From the NCBI GenBank assembly GCA_902805475.1, contig CADCSX010000008.1, positions 868,001 to 932,000 of the forward strand: a stretch of 64,000 nt of DNA, in the 5' to 3' direction. Position numbers and translations under genes: made by a program. This document shows positions 57,889 through 64,000 of this stretch, one piece after another (the first letter of the stretch is position 1; every line of letters starts with the position of its first letter). The notes below the pieces were generated by a model, which saw only the letters and a program-made list of their open reading frames with translations, had not been told where the DNA came from and did not search any database. The DNA comes from Entonaema liquescens. Taxonomy: Eukaryota; Ascomycota; Sordariomycetes; Xylariales; Xylariaceae.

Positions 57889-58590
57889 GCGTATTTAAGC
57901 AACACCTTAATAATCCTAATGCTCCAACAAGTTCTATTATTACTAGTATAAGGAAACTAGTTCCGATTTTCTATTTTCGAAAATATATCAATAAATTTAT
58001 CGTATCTAACAATATGCTCACCCTCCTTTTTCTTTAACATTAATTTTACAATATTAACGTCATAATATTAAATAACAAACTAAAAATATTAATTTATAAT
58101 CATAAAACTTAAAACTTTATTTAAAATTATTTATAAATATTATAAAATAAAAAATTAATATAATTAAAATAATTATATTAATAATTTTATCGTAATTATA
58201 AATTTAAATAAATTATTATTCCGAATTAATAATTATAAAAAAAAATTATTAAATTTAATATTTAATATTATTTCTTTTCGTTTAATAAATAATTTCGCAA
58301 ATCGTCCCAGCTATTTAAAAGTTAAATTAATTAAACAAATTTCGTCGAAATTTTCGTTAAAAACTTTATTATTAAATATTTAATTTAATAATTAATTAAT
58401 TTTAAAATAAATAATAATATTAATAAAAAATTTATAAATTAATATAAAAAATAATCGGTTTTTTTTTATTATTTTAATTTATATTTTAAAAAATAATCGA
58501 TTTATATTAAATAAAAATTTTATTTTAATATTAATTTCTTTTAATTTTACTTAATTTATCGATTTAATATGTTAATATTAATTAATTATA
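57889..58590. repeat. 702-bp tandem repeat, copy 1 (ankyrin side)
   Basis: The copy begins with GCGTATTTAAGCAA, the same word that starts copy 2 (58591, ACGTATTTAAGCAA) and follows copy 2 (59293, GCGTATTTAAGAAA). Spacing is exactly 702 bp each time. It is least mutated at its left end, where the reverse strand still reads SIRIIKVLLKYATEF into the ankyrin-side exon, and almost pure A/T towards the junction. All differences from copy 2 seen in the compared stretches are transitions. Confidence 0.9.
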
Positions 58591-59292
58591 ACGTATTTAA
58601 GCAATATTTTAATAATCTTAATGTTCCGATAAATTTTATTATTATTAATATAAAAAAATTAGTTCTAATTTTCTATCTTTAAAAATATATCAATAAATTT
58701 ATTATATTTAATAATATATTTACTTTCTTTTTTTTTTAATACTAATTTCACAATATTAACATTATAATATTAAATAATAAACCGGAAATATTAATTTATA
58801 ATTATAAAACTTAAAATTTTATTTAAAATTATTTATAAATATTATAAAATAAAAAATTAATATAATTAAAACAATTATATTAATAATTTTATCGTAATTA
58901 TAAATTTAAATAAATTATTATTTTAAATTAATAATCGTAAAAAAAAATTATTAAATTTAATATTTAATATTATTTCTTTTTACTTAATAAATAATTTTGC
59001 AAATTACTTTAATTATTTAAAAATTAAATTAATTAAATAAATTTTATTAAAATTTTTATTAAAAACTTTATTATTAAATATTTAATTTAATAATTAATTA
59101 ATTTTAAAATAAATAACAATATTAACAAGAAATTTATAAATTAATATAAAAAATAATTGGCTTTTTTTTATTACTTTAATTTATACTTTAAAAAATAGTT
59201 AGTTCATATTAAGCAAGAGTTTTATTCTAGTGTTAATTTCTTCCAGTTCTGCTTGATTTGTCGACTCAATATGTTGATGCCAATTGGCTGCA
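58591..59292. repeat. 702-bp tandem repeat, copy 2 (NACHT side)
   Basis: Directly abuts copy 1 with no gap, and shows no length change. It is least mutated at its right end, where the reverse strand still encodes KYAAANWHQHIESTNQ, then AELEEINTRI, continuing the winged-helix exon. Against copy 1 the first 100 positions differ at roughly one base in five, always C/T or G/A. Length is a multiple of three, so the original duplication kept the reading frame. Confidence 0.9.
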
Positions 59293-62200
59293 GCGTATTT
59301 AAGAAATGCGAAGTCCCGTCCAGATGGGGTAAGCAAATATCCGGAAGGTTCATCAGAACGTCCCCGCAGTCCAAGGTCTTTGTACGGGACAAAAGATACC
59401 TCTTTAAATTCTTCAGAACATAGATAAAATAAACATGTACGGGCAAGATACATGTTTGGCCCCATATATTTTGAAGAATGAAATTCGGGCAGATTGTGGT
59501 TCAGATTGACAAAATCTTTGACTGCTTGATGCTGGAAAATCACGAAATCGAATTCTTTATATGGCTCAAATTTGATGGTTAAAAAGCTTCCAAGATTTCC
59601 AGTAATCCATTCCTTATTGAAGTTGGGGGAGCGGTATTTGTCCATATCAGACAATCGATCGTACTTGCTCGATTCGGGATCGTACGTTATAGTATCTTGA
59701 AGCTCGGCTGTGCTTAGTGGTCTGTGAAGTTGACTGTTAGCCGGAAGTAGAAATACCTCGATGTTTCAAAGCATCCAAGTCAAAGTAATGGAAGGGGAAT
59801 ATATGATTGGTGGGAAGGAAATATAAATGATAGCGGAGTATTAGGAATATTTTCAAATACCTTTTCGCGTAAGCTACCCAAAGCAGGATCCTGGCAGCCA
59901 CTGGGTTTTGCTTTACTAAACGATTGAAAAGCTCCAAATACATACCATTGAGCTCTTTCGGTATAGTGTTAAAGGTTTCCTCGATTCTCTTTAGATTCGG
60001 TAAGGTTTCTGAAGCAAGCTCTCTTATGACATTAGCAAGCCAAAGGAAGGCTGTTCCTGCTTGGTCGTGAAGCATTTTGCGTATTCCAGCTTTCATTTCT
60101 TCGTTATAGCAAGTCAGACTTCTGACGGTTGTCGTAATGAATATGTCCAAATCCTTTCTATGGGCCGTATGCTCACGTTTGTATCGAGTCAAATGCTGGT
60201 TAATATCGCGTTCACCGGGACGACTGGTGATTAGTAGCCTCAACCGATTGTCATACTCTTCAAATAAGCTAACAATTAATTGAAGGAAACAAGATCTTTC
60301 GGTTTGCTTATTGTACTTATCTCCATAGACTTCTCCCTCTACACATTCGTCAAGCGCATCGACGACGCAATATATGCGGGGACGACTTGGCTGAAGGATC
60401 AGGGCAGAAAATATGCTCCTAAGTGTGCGTAATGGAGCATCGACAAACTTTTCTGGTTGCTCCCAGAAGTCATTAGGCACCAATTCGAAGTCTTCCTGGT
60501 GGTGGATAAGCTGGAGAATTAAGTTGAAAAGAATCCTAGCTGGTTCCCGAGACCCCTTTTGCTGTGCATTGCAGAAAAAGCCAATGACAGTTGTATCGGC
60601 AATAGGTTCTGCTGAGCTCTTGCTGAGATGTGTAATAAGATACTTGGCCAATACTGATTTCCCTTGACCAGGAGATCCGCACAGCCAAATTGGAGGTGCC
60701 GAGGATGAATCACGCCAATGTACGAAAGTTTGGTCTTTGAGATACCATTCTAGGGTTTTTGGATATGCTTCTGGGATGGCATTATCGTAGATTGAGAGTA
60801 TAGAACTCGTTCGTTTCACATTGTCGAGTGTTTTTATTTGTTTGGGAGTCAATTCTAGATCCGTTAGGGAGAATGCTTCAAGTGCGCTAATTCAACAGAT
60901 ATTTACATACCATGCATACTAGAAAATAACGCCTTGACCTTTCTAACTGCATTTTCAGCCACTTCCTCGATCTTTTGCTCCACGTGAAGGTAGTCAGGGT
61001 CATTGATGTTTGTATATTTGACCATTTCCGAATGAGTTCTTTCAATTGAGACCCTGTCACGGACACTAAGAGATCCGTCGATGAAAGTTGCCGAATCTTC
61101 TGTTACCATTAACTTCAAATTCCCTGTTTCTTTCAGCTTTCCATTCCGGATCTGTTACTGTGTCAGCGTACTAGTATAAGAACTCTAGAAAATAAAATGC
61201 CGAACCGACCTCAACAGTAGGACTCTTGCATGTCTCGTAAAATGCTACCGTTTTGTGATCATGCTTTGAAAAGAGGCTAGTGAAGCTCCGCCCGAGCTCC
61301 TTCAATGAGGGTTTTGGTTCCGTGTCTTTATCCACAACCAAATCCGTAACGAGTTGTCCTTCGGTCGTGTGACCTAGGATGGTCATAAGCTCCTCGTGTC
61401 GGAGGCCTCGATTGGGAACCCCAAAAAGCAATAATCCGTACCAGGATTTTAAGAACATTGCGTCTCTATCATCACTTTGCCGACTAGCACATACTAATGC
61501 CTATACCACCTGGTTAGTACTTCTACATTTTAGCCTTATGAGGATGATGACATACTTGCTTAATTATCAAGCCACCAAGGCTATGGCCTAACAGTATGAT
61601 GGGGCGTTGTGACGTCTTAAATGCGGTTAGTTTCTAAGTACCATTGCTCCCATCAGAACATACTAGCTTATCCCTCCGATAGGAGTATATGGCATTCAAC
61701 AATTTTTGGGCATAACCATCGATCGATTCTTTCGATTGCCGATCAACAAGGGTAGAATTATAACCGTAAACGAGGACGCGAAGATTTGGGAGTTTTCTAG
61801 GTAAGTAATCCCGTAGCCAATTTTCTGCGGCGTCCTTAGGCGACTTGAACGAACCATATGGATGGCTACCAAGGCCCGGGACAACGATGAGACTGTAAAA
61901 GAGGTGTTCTGGTTAACTATGTTCAATCATTTCCGTACAAGACTACATACTCAACAGCATCTTCCTTATCTTTCGTTCCATCATATAACGTAGTCATATG
62001 CAAGAACTCCTCGTTAGGTGTCATGCTAGACAAATTGTAAGCAACCACTGTCAATTATAGCGAGAGGGACCTTACAGGACTTTCCGTCGTTCGTTCCCGC
62101 CCGTAGGGACGTCCAAGGGATATTCCGTATTATTCTCGAAAGGCACCTTTACTCCTCTAAGTGAAAGGGTAGCACAGTAACGGTCGGACTCTAAAGACAG

Positions 62201-62475
62201 TACTAGTTTCGAATTGCCCAGATCAACATTGAAATTTGATTCAATCGCGGATTTGAGAGTATCAGGAGTTAGCAAAAGGAGGAGATATCCAATTTTGGAG
62301 TTATAAAAAGACGCCATGTCTTGTTTTCTTCCGGTAAGGTCTTTGCATGGCCGTGCTCTCCAGCTAGGAACCGGTAGGCTGCAAAAATCAAAATCAAAGC
62401 AGCTACAACTATCAAGGTCGATATCTGGCGTACGTCGAGTTTGTGTGTGAAGTAACTTTGCATTGGGTCGTCCAT

Positions 62476-63493
62476 TGTTTAGTGATAGGTAAAAATCAAG
62501 TTGTTAAGAGAATAGGTAGTTAACTAAATGAAAGTCGAACTGTGAAGTTTAACAGCGAAAATCGAAAGGAAAGAGGAATAATAGATATATTGGTGCAAAG
62601 AGAATAATAGCTCAAAGCAGGTAGTTAGGTAGGTAGCTACGCAATATCAAGCGCTTAAGCCGGCCAAAAGTAAGACGTTTCATAACTGCTAAGTCGGAAT
62701 TGCCTATACCTTACCGAAACGAATTAGAAATCCTGCTTTGTATCTTCAGCCCCCGTCCAGGCGAGTATTCGGTCCCGTAACTTCTCTTTTGACGTAGCCA
62801 CAAAACAGCATGATTCGACGCCACCAGAGCCCAGCGTATCGCTCGCTACAAAATGGAACTGGGCGTATAGGAAAGACTGGCTACCCCACGGAATCCCAAT
62901 ATAGGTGCAGAATCATGGAATTTAGCGTCACGCAGTGGAACACAAAGGTATAGGAGGCAGGAAAACAATTCCATTACTTCGCGAGGAATTTCAACCCTAA
63001 CGGAACCTATTATTATACGTGTCGAAGGTTCTTATAGTTCCAGATGTCTTAGCTAGAATCGCGGTACCTCGTAGTTAAGCATACTGGAAGTCTGTTTGAT
63101 TGTCGATCTCTTATACTAACCTAGAATACTTCAGCTTTACATAATACATGGTATAACTGATAAGAGTCCGCCAACAACGTGCCTGTTACTATGCAAGATA
63201 TATAGGTAGTTACCTCCTTGAGTGGGAGAAATTGGCACAAGCTCCAAGGCTTCGCTGTCTAGGTCTAGGTATGTTTCATTTACGCGCGTGGAAACGCCAC
63301 CACTTTTCAGGTCCATCTGTAGGATTCACACCGGTAGGCTGTGGGAGCTTTTTTGCAGGCTGAAACGTAGCATTGCATATATTCGGTGACTGATTAATTT
63401 ATTATTACTGTCCGCCTCATACGTAACTTCATCCAAGATACCTGAGGCTGATCTAGATCTCTTCGTTGATAGGCTAGGTAGCCGACAAATCAT
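62476..63493. promoter_or_regulatory. Upstream region of the NLR relic; otherwise empty
   Basis: 1 kb with no gene seen. The part near 62476 should hold the former NLR promoter. A TAGGTAGTTAGGTAGGTAG run lies at about 62619-62638. Confidence 0.35.
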
Positions 63494-63775
63494 TTAACGC
63501 TTCCATTGCCCTGCATTCTCGACACCCTTAGACACGCCTTCCGCGCCATTCTGCACGCCGGTTCCCACAGAGCTTAGCGCATCGCCGACGGGTTTGCCGG
63601 CTGATCCCGTAGCGCTTGTGATGGTGTCGCCTAGCCCGCGGGTCGCGGCGCCAACTACACCACCCGCTGTTCGGCCTACGCCACCAGCGACGTTACCCAC
63701 AGTGCTTGTAACGAATTTGGCGGCGCCAGTAACGCCGGAGTCTTGGTTGTTCGTGGAGTTGTTTTCGAAAGGCAT
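63494..63775 (-). CDS. Small Gly/Ala/Thr-rich protein
   Basis: Uninterrupted frame of 93 residues. The composition is dominated by G, A, T, V and S with a loose repeating pattern (VGNVAGGVGRTAGGVVGAAT, then DALSSVGTGVQNGAEGVSKG). No Cys, no signal peptide and no hydrophobic helix are present. The low-complexity amphipathic pattern is like small stress- or conidium-associated fungal proteins, some LEA-like, but there is no specific signature. The ATG at 63775 is the only sensible start (MPFENNS). Codon use and continuity make it a likely real gene. Confidence 0.65.
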   Translation of the reverse strand: MPFENNSTNNQDSGVTGAAKFVTSTVGNVAGGVGRTAGGVVGAATRGLGDTITSATGSAGKPVGDALSSVGTGVQNGAEGVSKGVENAGQWKR

Positions 63776-64000
63776 GTTTGTGAAGTGGGAGTGTGTTTGG
63801 CGTTATTATAATGTGGATAGATTCAAAGTAAATATCCGTTAAATGTTAAATAGGTAGATGTGAATTATAACAATAAGTAATTTGGAAAGATAAATCGCTT
63901 GATGTTTTGATGTTGTGAATAAAGGACATAGATTTTCATCTCAGCGATGTCGACGGGATATATATATCAATGATGTCTCCCAGGACTGACATACGTAAAT

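Larger units (their letters stand above)
56985..62475 (-). pseudogene. NLR (STAND) gene relic: TM / alpha-beta hydrolase / NACHT / ankyrin
   Basis: Likely exons: 62475-62076, 62025-61951, 61892-61664, 61615-61556, 61500-61210, 61151-60911, 60875-59861, and 59721 onwards. The N-terminus has one membrane helix (STLIVVAALILIFAAYRFLA). A lipase-like hydrolase domain follows (LIVVPGLGSHPYGS, VYGYNSTLVD, then the nucleophile elbow LLGHSLGG and LLFGVPNRGL), of the kind found at the front of fungal NLRs (SesB-like). The NACHT ATPase has Walker A CGSPGQGKSVLAKYL, Walker B IYCVVDALDEC and LLITSRPGE. Then come a winged-helix region (59721-59293) and ankyrins (57460-57060, e.g. GLAPLHLAAINGDYTLIRLL and RTPLHYASARGD). 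Fungal NLRs act in non-self recognition and cell death. The gene is broken by two RIP-mutated 702-bp repeats (57889-59292) and by a one-base loss at an A5/T5 run (62305-62309). The intron at 60910-60876 would be only 35 bp. Confidence 0.85.

Noticed and set aside
57379..57951. Plus-strand frames opposite the ankyrin region
   Set aside because: The minus strand carries clear ankyrin repeats there; the plus-strand frames are shadows.
58030..59220. AT-rich block considered as a centromere fragment or mitochondrial insertion
   Set aside because: The exact 702-bp two-copy structure with coding edges belonging to the NLR gene explains it better.

Overview
This is a filamentous ascomycete (Pezizomycotina) nuclear window, most likely a Sordariomycete. 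The evidence is the gene content (Rad10/ERCC1, Med13, Enp2, Tfb2, mitochondrial bL33, TANGO2, bZIP, F-box, laccase-like and NACHT-ankyrin genes), short introns (about 50-75 bp) with CTRAY-type branch sites, and two AT-rich tracts showing the signature of repeat-induced point mutation (RIP). Genus cannot be read from the sequence.

Layout. 0.46-6.2 kb: Rad10/ERCC1 (-), an AT-rich element with inverted ends, an F-box protein (-) with a one-base frameshift, and a membrane-anchored spermine/spermidine-synthase-fold protein (+). 7.3-9.6 kb: an FMN-binding split-barrel protein (-) and a 58-residue mitochondrial ribosomal protein bL33 gene in three exons (+). 10-14 kb: a four-exon, 1263-residue coiled-coil protein (-). 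16.4-24.6 kb: a small single-pass membrane protein, nucleolar Enp2 (-) and Mediator subunit Med13 (+). 25.4-38.6 kb: an accessory block with a Baeyer-Villiger-type flavin monooxygenase, an SDR, a laccase-like multicopper oxidase, a divergent SNF2 ATPase and a seven-exon copper amine oxidase. 41.5-56.5 kb: a bZIP factor, an unrecognised 477-residue protein, TFIIH subunit Tfb2, an RGG/low-complexity protein, a TANGO2/NRDE protein and a Ser/Pro-rich protein interrupted by one TAG. 57-62.5 kb: the wreck of a fungal NLR (membrane helix, alpha/beta-hydrolase, NACHT, winged helix, ankyrins). 63.5 kb: a small Gly/Ala-rich protein.

The most striking signal is inside the NLR gene. Two directly adjacent copies of exactly 702 bp (234 codons, no indel) lie between its winged-helix and ankyrin parts. 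In the stretches I compared by hand they differ only by C/T and G/A transitions, heavy at the junction and fading towards the outer ends. This looks like an in-frame tandem duplication caught and destroyed by RIP.

A second cross-cutting observation is that three genes (Med13, Tfb2, F-box) plus the 5' end of the NLR each lack exactly one base at or next to a homopolymer. Two of these are conserved core-transcription genes, so base-calling or assembly error is more likely than real loss. Exon boundaries were placed by hand from splice consensus, reading frame and family conservation; no search or alignment program was run.
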